Both the position numbers and the translations under genes were made by a program. Below the pieces are notes generated by a model. The model saw only the letters and a program-made list of their open reading frames with translations, was not told the origin of the DNA and did no database searches. A stretch of DNA of 64,000 nt from NCBI GenBank assembly GCA_905221615.1, contig CAJNDT010006160.1:1-64000 (forward strand), in the 5' to 3' direction. Positions within the stretch are counted from its first letter, which is position 1. Each line of letters opens with the position of its first letter. Shown here one piece after another: positions 50,107-60,213 of this stretch. The DNA comes from Symbiodinium sp. CCMP2592 (Eukaryota > Sar > Dinophyceae > Suessiales > Symbiodiniaceae).

Positions 50107-50400
50107 GTGAGGCTTCCTTGGGAGACACAAGACCAGTATTGGATCGTCTCTGTGTCTGAGATCGGTGCGATTTCGTCTGCTGGTGGCCTCGATGCTTTCC
50201 GTCTCCTGACAACGAGCGAGCAGAGGGCTGCGGTGCCCAAGGAGCCGTACCTTGTATCCCCCTCAAATCATTTCGAACTCCTTCCTGAAATGCCTCGTGA
50301 AATCTGCCAGGACTGCCTTGCCGTTCTGTGGTCGAACGAGTTCCAAGACATGGTGGCTTGGATATGGAGACAGCGCTGGACAACTCTGCAGGCGGGGAAA
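50107..50400 (+). CDS. Candidate exon, plus-strand gene of unknown function
   Basis: The frame reads PWETQDQYWIVSVSEIGAISS...FELLPEMPREICQDCLAVLW...WRQRWTTLQAG and looks protein-like up to a CA repeat at 50405. The start is unclear. It may be the first visible exon of the gene continuing to 54484. Confidence 0.3.
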
Positions 50401-50568
50401 CGTACACACACACACAGAAATGCTGCTTCGGATTTGTATACTTTTGTTGGGTGACGTACAAAGTAGTGCTGCTTCTGAAACCAGGGCTTTGTATGCTTTT
50501 GTTGGGCGACGTAAGCCATCCCCTGCCGCGGTTTGGGCGGTGCTCCCGGGGAATCCCCGTGCAAGCGA

Positions 50569-50603
50569 AATGCATTGGACCCGTGGGACGGGTCCAATAC
50601 ATT
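50569..50603. repeat. 35-nt palindrome, copy 1
   Basis: AATGCATTGGACCCG, a 5-nt loop (TGGGA), then CGGGTCCAATACATT; one mismatch in 15 bp arms. Confidence 0.92.
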
Positions 50604-50711
50604 AGTCGGAGTGTCGGGTCTTCTAGGAGATTTCAGGATTCTATGGGGTTCGTGCTGTCCGTAGGCCAGCAGTACCACAGCATGTTCCTGGAAGAATCCC
50701 CGCCCGCCCAG

Positions 50712-50746
50712 AATGTATTGGACCCGTGGGGCGGGTCCAATACATT
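50712..50746. repeat. 35-nt palindrome, copy 2
   Basis: AATGTATTGGACCCG, loop TGGGG, CGGGTCCAATACATT; perfect 15-bp arms. GCCCAG occurs on both sides (50706-50711 and 50752-50757). Removing 43 or 46 nt here joins two open frames. Confidence 0.93.
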
Positions 50747-50926
50747 AATCGGCCCAGGCACGGTTGCCGGCGACCCTGTGGCACGACGTCAACCAGAACC
50801 ACGAAAGCTTGGGTCAGTTCGGGCAGGATCACACCAGATCCTGCACATGGGTTTGCCTTGAGCTGGCTCGATGGTACTTGGTATCTTCGACTAGCCGGCA
50901 GCTGCCTTGGCAGGCGGGGATCGTGA

Positions 50927-50961
50927 AATGTATTGGACCCGGGGGACGGGTCCAATACATT
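50927..50961. repeat. 35-nt palindrome, copy 3
   Basis: Perfect arms, loop GGGGA. Pairing extends to 18 bp per arm (50924-50964, TGAAATG...CATTTCA). Confidence 0.93.
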
Positions 50962-51058
50962 TCAGGATTGTTGAAGTCAGCTTTGCGTGGATAGGACTTT
51001 GGCCTAGGAAACCCTGCAACGTTCTCCCAGTGCCTCCTAGGGCTTCCTACCACCGAAT

Positions 51059-51093
51059 AATGTATTGGGCCCGGGGGACGGGTCCAATACATT
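51059..51093. repeat. 35-nt palindrome, copy 4
   Basis: AATGTATTGGGCCCG, loop GGGGA, CGGGTCCAATACATT; one mismatch. Confidence 0.92.
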
Positions 51094-51883
51094 CTGTCCT
51101 GGCCAGGAATACCTTCGTGTTTGGTCGCTGCTAAGGCAGGCAGCAGTCTGGGTTGAGAAGTACAACAAGCTGGTGGACCCGGAGATTCGGACGATTTTGG
51201 GGGATTCGTGGAATGCCTCCGACAAGTATTGTGTGCCCACAGAGGTGAAGCATCAGCTGCTTGATGGGATCTGTTCGGGCGACGAATCATTTGCTCCTAT
51301 GAAAGCCTTGTTCCAGTGCCAGCTTACAGAGCTTTGCATGGCGACGCCTCTTCACAAGGCGTTGGACGCCCTGGAGGCTTTCCGTACCAAGCCTCCCGCC
51401 GAAGGTCTTCTGGCCTTCGTCCTGGTGAGCAGGGATAAAGCCTCGACTGTTCTCGCCAGCTCAGACACGACAGTTCCTTGCCTGCACTACGACTCCCATG
51501 TCTGCACTCTATGGGACCTGGACAAGTCAGCAAGCTTCCTGTTCACCTCCGCTGCCATGCTTTTGCAACATCTGACAAACACGAATGGCGATCTCTACAA
51601 GCCGGATGGCCTGACACACCTGTGGGCCTTCAGCCTGGCCTCGCAAAAGACCCAGGCCGCTCCGTACTTGGACGACATCCTTCGCTTCACGTCTGCTTCT
51701 GATCAGTTGGCCCCTGGCACTGCAGCAGGGATCAAGCTGGAGGCTGCCCCGTCCTTGGTGGTAGGACAGAAGATTTTCCGGGCGAGGATGAGCAGTGGTG
51801 TCATCGAAATAGAGGCCCAGCGAGCGGCTCGCATCCTGCACTGCCGAACCTGCCGAGTGAAGCCAGCAGGAAGCCCTCGCTAA
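51065..51883 (+). CDS. Plus-strand gene segment, unknown protein
   Basis: This is a 272-codon open segment. The first ~10 residues translate palindrome copy 4, and protein-like sequence begins at about 51108 (QEYLRVWSLLRQAAVWVEKYNKL). It is mixed helical sequence with no recognised domain, and ends with two CxxC-like cysteines (CRTC). The frame then shifts near 51870 into the next segment, which continues KPSLKREHPEPAAPP. Confidence 0.5.
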   Translation: MGPGDGSNTFCPGQEYLRVWSLLRQAAVWVEKYNKLVDPEIRTILGDSWNASDKYCVPTEVKHQLLDGICSGDESFAPMKALFQCQLTELCMATPLHKALDALEAFRTKPPAEGLLAFVLVSRDKASTVLASSDTTVPCLHYDSHVCTLWDLDKSASFLFTSAAMLLQHLTNTNGDLYKPDGLTHLWAFSLASQKTQAAPYLDDILRFTSASDQLAPGTAAGIKLEAAPSLVVGQKIFRARMSSGVIEIEAQRAARILHCRTCRVKPAGSPR

Positions 51884-52239
51884 AACGAGAACATCCGGAG
51901 CCTGCTGCTCCACCTGTGCTTGTGTATGATGACGACGATGATGGGGGTGCCAAGCCTGGCAAGCCAGCTTCGAAGCTTAGCAGAAAGCAGCGCCTGGATC
52001 TTCAGGCGGTGGCGGGCAAAAAAACAGCAGCCAGCCGGGGAATAACGTACCATGAGCGCTTTGCTCCGGCGCACCAGTACATGGTGCCCCCAAAGCACTG
52101 GGGCCAGTTCCTGCAAGACATCTACAAAGGCGAGAACAGTGACTGCGAGCGGTGTCAGAGGCTGCTTCTGGAGTTGCGAAAGAACGGGGCTGAGGATGCA
52201 CCTTGCTGCACTATGCTGCAATGCTTTGTAGAGTTATGA
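51884..52239 (+). CDS. Plus-strand gene segment: acidic linker and CxxC
   Basis: It starts with a Pro-rich stretch and an Asp run (VYDDDDDGG), then a basic stretch, ITYHERFAPAHQYMVPPKHWGQFL, and a CERC pair. It ends at a TGA. The following 60 nt contain a G-rich tract and may be an intron. Confidence 0.45.
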
Positions 52240-52302
52240 TTTCGAGATATTCAGGGTGTTTCAGGCGCGGGGAGGGGGAGGGGGTCGTATGGTCGACAAT
52301 CT

Positions 52303-52600
52303 GTGGCATCCGAGGGTCACAGTGCTTTGGTGGCCGTCGGGCCCCAGCAGACGGACAATGAGCGAGCATTCCAGCAGCGTCTCAGGGAACTGAAGATCGA
52401 GGAGAACGTCGATCAAGTGAAGAAAGGCCGGCGAGCGAAGGGTCAGGAGCGGGCGCTGCATGAGGACTTGTTCGAGTGGCTACGCCAGCGCCGCCAGGAT
52501 CAGTATGTCAACCTAGAGACTGCCAAGCTGCACCTTCGTTGCACCTGCTGCGGGGAGACCTTTGCCGCAGTCCGCGATACAACGATACTGTTCGAAGCTG
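52303..52600 (+). CDS. Plus-strand gene segment: charged helix and CTCC pair
   Basis: The frame has NERAFQQRLRELKIEENVDQVKKGRRAKGQERALHEDLFEWLRQRR and then LRCTCCGETF, like half of a zinc site. Near 52590 the coding frame moves to the next segment. Confidence 0.45.
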
Positions 52601-53285
52601 CAGCACGAAGCTCGGCAGAACCACGTGGACTCGGTGCTGCAGGTCCGCCAGCGGCCCTGTCTCGGTGTTGACCTCAACTGCATCGACCACCAGACGAGAG
52701 CACATCTCATGGTCGATGCGTTCAAACTGTGGACTACCTATGACAATCCCTGGTTCCACACGAGCTTCAAGTGTCAGGTGAAGCTGCAGGACGATGGCAA
52801 ACTGTTGGTGCACTCACTGAAGTGCCTCGAGGCGGACGAGGTCCGGATGTGCCCTCCAAGCCGTCCGTTCTGCAAATCTTGCTTTGGACTTTGCATCACA
52901 GAAGACTTTTGCCGCAAAGTCTCGACGTGGGGCTTCCGGATAGTTTTATCCAAACTGGTCCAGGCAAAGTTCCTTGAAAGTGACGCCATGTGGGATGAGG
53001 CCATTGGGATCCTGTCGTCGTCCCAGTGGGAGACACCTGTGGACGTGGAGTGGCTGGAAAATCAAAGCTACGAGACTTTGTACACCAAGCTACAGGAGCT
53101 GCTGGGCTCCATTCCCATCGTGTGGCAGAACCCGGCATGCCGCAAGTTTGTGGCCACGCATTTCACTTGGCTGCTACGTCGGTTGGAATCCAAGCAAGGT
53201 CCCGCAAAGCAGATGCCAGGCCGCTTTTGGGAGGCATTTCTATGTGTGTGCGTGTGTCTAGGCAAGGAGCAAAAGCTTAAACGCT
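52562..53285 (+). CDS. Plus-strand gene segment with CKSC pair
   Basis: The frame reads QTRAHLMVDAFKLW..., then CPPSRPFCKSCFGLC, ...WGFRIVLSKLVQAKFLESDAMWDEAIG, and WQNPACRKFVATHFTWLLRRLESK. The tail after ~53200 (poly Cys/Val from a GT run) looks intronic, with an acceptor CTACAG near 53289. Confidence 0.5.
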
Positions 53286-54090
53286 ACAGTACGAGCAGAG
53301 GAAACTTTTCAGCTACGTCGACAAGCTGGTCGAGGCAAAGGCCATCTCGGCTGCTGATCAAGATCTCTCTCAGCAGATCTTGTCGGGTGCCCTTGAGGGC
53401 AACGATGTAGCTCGGACGATGGTGACTGGGATACTCAACAAAGCTCAGAATCTCAAGGCCGGCAAGAAGCGCGTCAATGCATCCAGCTTGCCAAATGTTG
53501 ACGAGGGACGCATCGCCGAGCTCGGTTCTGCCTTGAGCTCATGCACCGGGCAAACCTCCTTGCTGAACCTGTTCGGCTACACTGCCCCAAAGGTTCCGGC
53601 TTCCTCAATGTGGCGCCCTGACCTCCCGTACTTCTTCAATCCGTCCACGGAGGAGCTGAAGCACAATGCCGAGCGGATCCTCGACATCATCGGCAGGGAC
53701 GACCGCGATTATATGGTCTGCTTCGACGACACGCCCTTTTGGCCTCAATGGTGCATCCAAGCCTTTCCTGGTGCCTTGTATTTCATCGGAGGCACCGGGA
53801 ACAACGCCAAGCTCCGAGTCAGCGATCATGCCCCCGGCACGCTGAGAAAGGAGGACCTGTCCCAACAGTGTGTCGCCTTCCTCCTTAAGAAAGCCAGCAC
53901 ACGAAAGCTCCCGTTCGACATGGCTATGATACCAAAGCGTCTGAGCGAGGTCACACTCGACTCTGTCTTTGAGCAAGTTGGAGCCGTGCTGAAAGCCGTG
54001 TGCAGTGCAGCACCGGCCCCGCCCTGCTGTGTGGCCTACGACAACCATGCTTCGCACGGTCTTTGCAACAACCTTTTTCCTAGGCTTGAT
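53286..54090 (+). CDS. Plus-strand gene segment with two Asp motifs, transposase-like
   Basis: After the acceptor the frame reads YEQRKLFSYVDKLVEAKAIS... and continues through the 53380 ATG. MVCFDDTPFWPQW (about 53718) and CCVAYDNHASHG (about 54024) place Asp residues in settings reminiscent of the first two acids of an RNase H-fold DDE transposase. The residues between are compatible with that fold, but I recognise no family. At a five-T run near 54075 the coding frame shifts. Confidence 0.5.
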
Positions 54091-54484
54091 GTCCAAGGAG
54101 CGGTATCAGAACGTGGCCTTCTTCAGGGAATGTGTGCCACATGCGAGGTCTTTGGACCTCCCGTGCTACCGCTTCGCTACCATGGCCTATCAAGGCAAGC
54201 ACTGTGTGTTCGCGCACAACGACGCAGCCCACACACAAAAGTGCTTGACGAGAGCCCTGCGAGTGAAGAACCGAGTCCTGGAGATTGGCAAGCATCTGTG
54301 GATATCTGTGGCATGCAGTCTACAAGGCAAAATGCCTGCACCGACACAGCAGGAGAACATGATAGAACATGCAATCGCTTCCGAACTTGACATGCAAAAG
54401 CTCCTTCTGTCTCAGGCTCTCTCTCTCTCCCGCTTTGTCCAAGACCTGCACTTAGCTTCTGAGGTATATCGAAACACCGACTGA
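54076..54484 (+). CDS. Plus-strand gene segment, 3' end
   Basis: The frame continues FLGLMSKERYQNVAFFREC..., LPCYRFATMAYQGKHCVFAHNDAAHTQKCLTRAL, and ends at a TGA (54482-54484). An AATAAA word follows at 54498. The T-run frameshift before it, and the other frame changes, leave open whether the gene is a pseudogene or simply has several introns and sequencing errors. Confidence 0.5.
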
Positions 54485-54571
54485 CCGATGACAGCTCAAT
54501 AAAGAAGCGATATAGCAGACCACCCCCCAATACGTTATCCCTCTCGTTGATCCCTAGGGACCCCACAGAAC

Positions 54572-54614
54572 AATGTATTGGACCCCCCCCCGTGCCCCCC
54601 ACCGGCAATACATT
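54572..54614. repeat. Palindrome, degenerate copy 5
   Basis: AATGTATTG...CAATACATT arms with a C-rich expanded centre, just after the plus-strand gene. Confidence 0.75.
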
Positions 54615-54754
54615 AGATAAGTAGGGGGGATACCTGTTATGCCGGAGCTGCGGAAGCTTGTATAGTTCAGATGCCGGAGACGATTTATGAAGACGCTTAG
54701 GACGCTGGAAACGCGTGCATGAGACGTTGAGACTCTCGAGATGCGCGAAACGCT

Positions 54755-54856
54755 AACACCTTTGAGGCGCTTGAGACGTTTGAGGCGCTTGAGGCGCTTG
54801 AAACGCTTGAGGCGCTTGAGGCGCTTGAGACGCTTGAGACGCCTGAGGCGCCGGAA
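54755..54856. repeat. 9-bp minisatellite (GAGGCGCTT)n
   Basis: About 11 units with GAGACGCTT variants; it gives Leu/Arg-rich frames on plus and Lys/Arg-rich or Ser/Ala-rich frames on minus. Confidence 0.9.
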
Positions 54857-55319
54857 ACGCGTGACACGCTTAAACACACCTGAGATGCATCTGATGCCTC
54901 AGGCGCCAAGGATGGACTCTTCAGAGAGCCCGCCTCCCTGAACGGACCCGTGTCATTGGACCTATGCAGCTGGTGACTAATTTTTCATATCCTGCTCTCA
55001 ATGCAGGTGCTGCTGCGAAAGATATTTACGTCTCGCAATGGTATAATAATCACCAAAGAAGTGCTTATTTTTAAACCCTGTATGCACCTTAAGTCCTATA
55101 AACTCAGATTCTATTGTTGAACCCTGAAGCTGGTTAAGTCCCTTCGTCTTGCCGCGCAACAGCTGCCGATGAAGATGTTGGAAGCAAAGGTTTGTGTCGG
55201 TATTTACGGTGGGCCCCCAGCTCAGGAAGTACGGAGCCCAGACATTCTCCAGGACCAACTTTGTGTTTAAATTCAAGACGATTCAAGACCATGTTAGTCT
55301 TGCTGCAGGAAAGCCCACG

Positions 55320-55925
55320 ATTGTGTAATGACATGATCTGACGGAGTAGGCGATGGACAGGACTATGGCTGGGCCATGGATGCTTTTTCTCAGAACGGAC
55401 TGGACCATGGATCTCAATATGGTGGAGCCATGGGTGCTCTCTTCTCAGAAAGGGGGTAGACAATTTTTTTCAATCTGGTTGGGCCACGCATGCTCTCTTG
55501 TCACAACGGGTTAGACCATGGACATCACTATGGTCCGGCCACGGATGCTCTCTTCTCAGAACAGATTAGACTATGGACATCATTACGGTTGGACCAGGGA
55601 TACTCTCTTCTCACGCATTAGACCATGGACGTCATTATGGTTGGCCCATGGATGCTCTCTTCTCATAGCGCCTTTTTGACCATGGACATCACTATGGTTG
55701 GGCCACGGATGCTCTCTTCTCAGAACGGATTAGACCATGGACATCATCATGGTTGCCAGGGATGCTGTCTTCTCAGTTTCTCAGAACGGATTAGAAAATG
55801 GATTTCGATATGGCTGGGGCACGCATGCGCTCTTCTCAGAACGGATTAGACACTGGATTTCAATCTGGTTGGGACATGGCGAACGGATTAGATTAGGCCA
55901 TGGACGTCATTCTGGATGCTTTCTT
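55320..55925. repeat. Degenerate tandem repeat, ~57-60 bp unit, about 10 copies
   Basis: Unit words: CAGAACGGATTAGACCATGGACATCA and GGATGCTCTCTTCTC. Variants include changed lengths and a shortened end. Confidence 0.85.
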
Positions 55926-56395
55926 CTGAGACAGTGGGTGGCCCTACATTGATCAGCCCAGGAAACAAGCCAAGCTGCCTCTCCTAACCCAGAGCAACGT
56001 AACCGGCTTTGGGAGAACGGCCCGTTCTGAGACCTTCCCAGATGCAGTCATGGGAGAAGCTGTCTTTGGGCAGTTTTGGGTGTCCGGGGATGACCTTGGC
56101 TTCAAGAGAGCACTGTATCAGAGAGTGTTAAAGTCTTCTGGCCTTTGGAAAGCTGCGTCGAGCAACGGTAACAGCTACAAAAGCTAGGAACAGACAGGAG
56201 AAACTCAAACAGCACAGCCTCGTTACGCTGTCCTCCAGAATGTTGCGGATCACCTGCGGCTTCCCCTGCAGGAAGTGTGTGCAGAGATGGACTGACAAGC
56301 GCAAGAGTAGCGCATACAAACGCAGGGGCTTTCCTGCAAGGTGGACGCCTCTGTCTTTTTGTTCTGCAGTGTGTCCAGCATGCATCAGAAATCCG

Positions 56396-57330
56396 TTACC
56401 TTGCATCGGCCATATCGTAAGGGGTTCTGTGCACACCCCGTCGTACATAGGCAAGCAAGGATCTTGCCAACATCTTCCCCCCAAGCTTTGGGAAACCTTG
56501 GCGAGTTCGGGGCTCTTTACATCCTTGCAGCTTCCACATGTCCGCCGACTGTATCTCAGTAGGGCGGAAGTCAAACACTGCACGAGCAGTAATAAAATCA
56601 AAGCTGCGTGAATCACGCAGGTATTCCTTCAAGGGCCCGTGCAAATGCGACCCGACCCAATCCAAAACGCCGCTGTCGTCGATGGAGCTGCAGCCACGAT
56701 GCACAGGAGCATCCAAGATAGCAATACCATGCAGAGCTTGTTTGCTACCGAAAACCAACCAGCAGCCGTCCTTCGCAAATTTGAGCATGTTCATGTTGTG
56801 GCTTCGCGATCGGTATCTTCGAGTTTCCACCCACTTCCCGCCTGCTAGGGCCTCAGACCATTGCTCTGTGAGGATGCGTAGATGAACTTCTTCTGGCAGG
56901 ATGAGACCAAAGGTTTCTGCCTCGAGGCTTGAAACCCAGAACCATTGCTCTGGAAGGTGTTCTCCTTCTGCGTCTTCAGGCACCTCTGGATGTACTACCG
57001 GCTCCTCCAGGGGGACGTCGTCATCGGCAACCAAGGGGATCTCTTGCAGCACGCGCTGTCGCCCTGCAACAAAGAGGTGGCCAGAGTCAGCATCGCCTCG
57101 ATGCGCTGCGCCAACAGAGAGTCATTGTCTGTCCAGGAGGGCAAGGCTTTGGAGTGGAAGTGGAAATAGTTGTAGCGCAAAAGAGCAGGTTGTACATGAA
57201 TTCGAACCACTGCTTAGAGACCCGCCGTGCTGCGTCGGAGAAAGCTGCATCGAACTGCGAACAGAGTCTCTCGATGGCAACAGTTCCGCTACGCAGCGGG
57301 ATTCCAGCATCGTGTATGGCCGATGCTACC
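56396..57330 (-). CDS. ASCH-domain (EOLA-like) protein gene, minus strand
   Basis: The segment 57052-56396 (218 residues) contains G72-K73-x2-E76-x-R78 (GGKWVETRRY), the signature of ASCH/PUA-like RNA-binding domains. It is followed by strand-like WLVFGSKQALHGIAIL, as expected for that fold. An upstream exon-like stretch reads AIERLCSQFDAAFSDAARRVSKQWFEFMYNLL, then, after a frame change near 57185, ALPSWTDNDSLLAQRIEAMLTLATSLLQ. It ends at a TTGCAG acceptor-like site near 57065. The C-terminal ~40 residues may be intron readthrough. In bacteria an ASCH protein (YqfB) hydrolyses acetylcytidine; the role here is unknown. Confidence 0.5.
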
Positions 57331-57564
57331 TTGGCCCAGCAAAAAACCCACAGTTGACAAAAAAGGCTTTCCTGGCCCCCAGAACCCCAACGCCGCCCTG
57401 CCCCCTGGCCCTCCCTGGCCCCTTGACCCCCCCCCCTGTGTCCCCTGGCCCTACCTGCTTAAGGGCTTTGAGGCTTCAGTGTTTCAATCTTTCGGGCTTC
57501 AGTCACGGCTCTTGTGAAGGTCGTTGGAACAATGCTGCAACAATCAGACTTCGAGTTGAGTTTA

Positions 57565-57700
57565 GGTCGAAACCCTAAACCGTCAACCCCAAAGCCCTAA
57601 ACCACAAACCCTGAACCCTAAACCCCAAAAGCCTAATCCCCTAATTAAACCCTAAACGCCCCCTAAACCCTAAACACACCTTACACCCTGAACCCTGGCC
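57565..57700. repeat. Degenerate telomere-like CCCTAAA run
   Basis: Around a dozen CCCTAAA, CCCCAAA and CCCTGAA units in imperfect array, all in the same orientation. Confidence 0.8.
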
Positions 57701-58494
57701 CCTAAGCAGTTTGGGTCTTCGGTCGTGGGGCTGGCGGTTCCCAAGGAGAGTTTCAGGTCAGACCCTAACATCGGGGCCCTTTTAATTAGAGCACGGCTCC
57801 AGGCTTATTAGAGTACGGTGATACAGAGGACCTAATTCTTGAGACCCCCATGCTACATGCTACGAGGATCAATAGATCAAAGAACTGCGACCAGAGGAAG
57901 CTTCTCCAAAACTCTCCAAGCCACCACCATGTCCTGCCTACCCGTATGCCGGGAAGCTTAGAACATAACGATTCTACGTATTGGTTCCTTAAACCCCAAA
58001 CCCTAAACCCTGAACCTTTACTTAGCCCTCAACCTTGGGCTGTGAGGACCCCAATCCAAATCTTTTGCCATACTGCAGGGGCCTTAATCATTAGCTTTAG
58101 GGTTTGAGAGTCCGCAATAGTACACGTATACAGGACTATGAGGGATTCTGCGACTAGTTACATGGATGGTAACATAGGGCTCGAAGGGTACGTAGTACAA
58201 AAATTACGGAATCACGATCACTCAGTGTTCAACGACTACTTGGATAAATCTAGCACCACAGAAATATAGCTTCGTAATGGCGCTGGTCATAGTCACGAAA
58301 ACATGGCACAGACAATGAGAGGATTTTGAGAGTGCCAATAATGCCAGTTCTTAATCCAAAACCCCCAAACCCTCGAACCCCTACAGTAAACCCCATAAGG
58401 TTGGAAACCGGAGTAAGGCCAAATAGTGCTGGGATTCCCTATACATTACTCTTAAGTATCGAGGCTATGAGGTTTCCAACTTTTGGGCTTCTGT

Positions 58495-58570
58495 AAACCC
58501 TAAACCCGAAACCCTAAACCCTGAAGTCACTGAAGCCCCAACCCCTAAACCTTAAACCCTAAACCCTAAA
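58495..58570. repeat. Degenerate telomere-like CCCTAAA run
   Basis: Imperfect CCCTAAA/CCCGAAA/CCTTAAA units ending just before the foldback at 58601. Confidence 0.8.
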
Positions 58571-58600
58571 GCACAAACCTTCGGGCCCCTCTACACCCCA

Positions 58601-58705
58601 TACGGTTGATGATATAAATCCTGCATCACTTTAAGGACCCTAAACCATGGGAATTATGGTATATTCCTTATTATGGGACATGCAGGATTTATATGATCTA
58701 CCGTA
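58601..58705. repeat. Foldback element, 26-bp arms
   Basis: TACGGTTGATGATATAAATC... pairs with its reverse complement at the right end (two mismatches in 26), enclosing a centre with AAGGACCC and TATTCCTTATTATGGGA, words also seen in the foldbacks near 12.9 and 15.3 kb. Confidence 0.85.
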
Positions 58706-60068
58706 TTGAGCCTCCCTGTCAACCCGAAACCCTCTCCACCGCCTGCAAGGGCCCTCGAGCACGCGCAGCCACGGATGTTTTGTAGAAGCCACTGAGCCAC
58801 GGCTACCGGCCGACAGCTTGGCAGTTTCTTTAGGGCTTCTAGGGTTTAGGGTTTAGGGGGGATTTTATGATTGCAGGCAGAACATGTCATGAACCTGTTG
58901 AAAACCCGACGTCAAACATATGCTGAGGGGGCAGGGCTCATGGGTTTGGGCACATTGGATTAAGAATTTGAATGCAGACTTGACTTCAACATGCTTGGTG
59001 TTTAATTACCCAGTCAAACCTGACGTTTGGACCTCTAGCGAACCTAAACCCTAAACCCTAATCTAGGATTTCCAAGGTCCTGAGCGTCCGAACTTACTTC
59101 CCTGGCTTTCTTAGCTGCCGCAGCACAGGCCCCGATGCGCCCCACCTCTGCAGCTTTTTCGAAAGACCGGCAAAGACAAGTGCTTATTCGCAGACTGAAA
59201 ACCACCCGTGTTTCGGACGAGAGCATACTAGTATAGAGGACTGATTCTAGTCGCGAGTTTAGGGCTCGGAGTGGTCGGAGCTGGGGGAAACCGCTTTTTG
59301 CAAGTCCGCATTCTCGCCGGTCTGAGGAGATTTTCAGAAGCCCCTTAGACCCAAAATAAACTCGACAATGATGACAACAACGCTCTTGGTTTACACAATT
59401 ATCAAATCCGCTGTGACTAGATTTAGTCTCGTTCTCTACCCTACAGTATGTTGCTATCTCTTAGCATCTTCGCACATGGCCTCCTGCGTCTGTGTGCTTA
59501 CGAACTGCACACCTACCTACCCTCAACCCGAAACCCTAAACCCACTTCCCCCTCTCACTGCACGATGTGAACCAGCCGGTTCGAGTTCAAGGACTGGCAG
59601 GGGAGCTAGGGCAGAGTTGAGAAGGTCTGGAGTTCGGTATTTCGGCTCCGGCCCTTGTTGCGGTGTTGTGGTACGGGTCTACAGGGTTCAGGGTTTAGGG
59701 TCTACAGGGTTGGGCTTAGGATCTACAGGGCTTTCGGGTTTAGGGTTTAGGGCTCTGGGAGCAAATAGTACAGTAATGCTTGTGGCCCGGGCCTAGTGCT
59801 GAGGGCTTGAGGCTGCAAGGAACTTGCAAACCAGTCAGCTGCACAAGCCCCAGAATCAATAATGCCCGAAGAGACAGCAGCCGAAGCCTTGAAACGGAAT
59901 TCCAAGTCCAACCTCTGTGCGGGTCTTCGTAAATCTGACGAAACAGGGTCGGTGAGCAACAGGCTGGTCTCACGCCCCGCGTGGCATAGACGTAGAAAAA
60001 CACAAGGGTACGGAAGTAGCACTGGTACGAGCTCTCGTACTTGTACCCACAACAGTACTAACAAAACC

Positions 60069-60102
60069 AGTAGTAGTCGTGGAAGTGGTGGGAGTAGTAG
60101 TG

Positions 60103-60137
<35 letters not shown>

Positions 60138-60213
60138 AGTAGTCGTGGTGGTGGTGGTGGTGGTGGTGGTGGTGGTGGTGGTGGTGGTGGTGGTGGTGGT
60201 GGTGGTGGTGGTG
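60069..60213. repeat. Trinucleotide microsatellite (AGT/CGT then GGT)
   Basis: Blocks of AGT, CGT and a pure (GGT)n run of about 21 units. The Ser/Gly-rich frame over it is a repeat translation. Confidence 0.92.

Noticed and set aside
50569-51093. CRISPR-like regular repeats
   Set aside because: The repeats are near-perfect palindromes, the intervals are 97-180 nt and unequal, there are no cas genes, and the DNA is eukaryotic.
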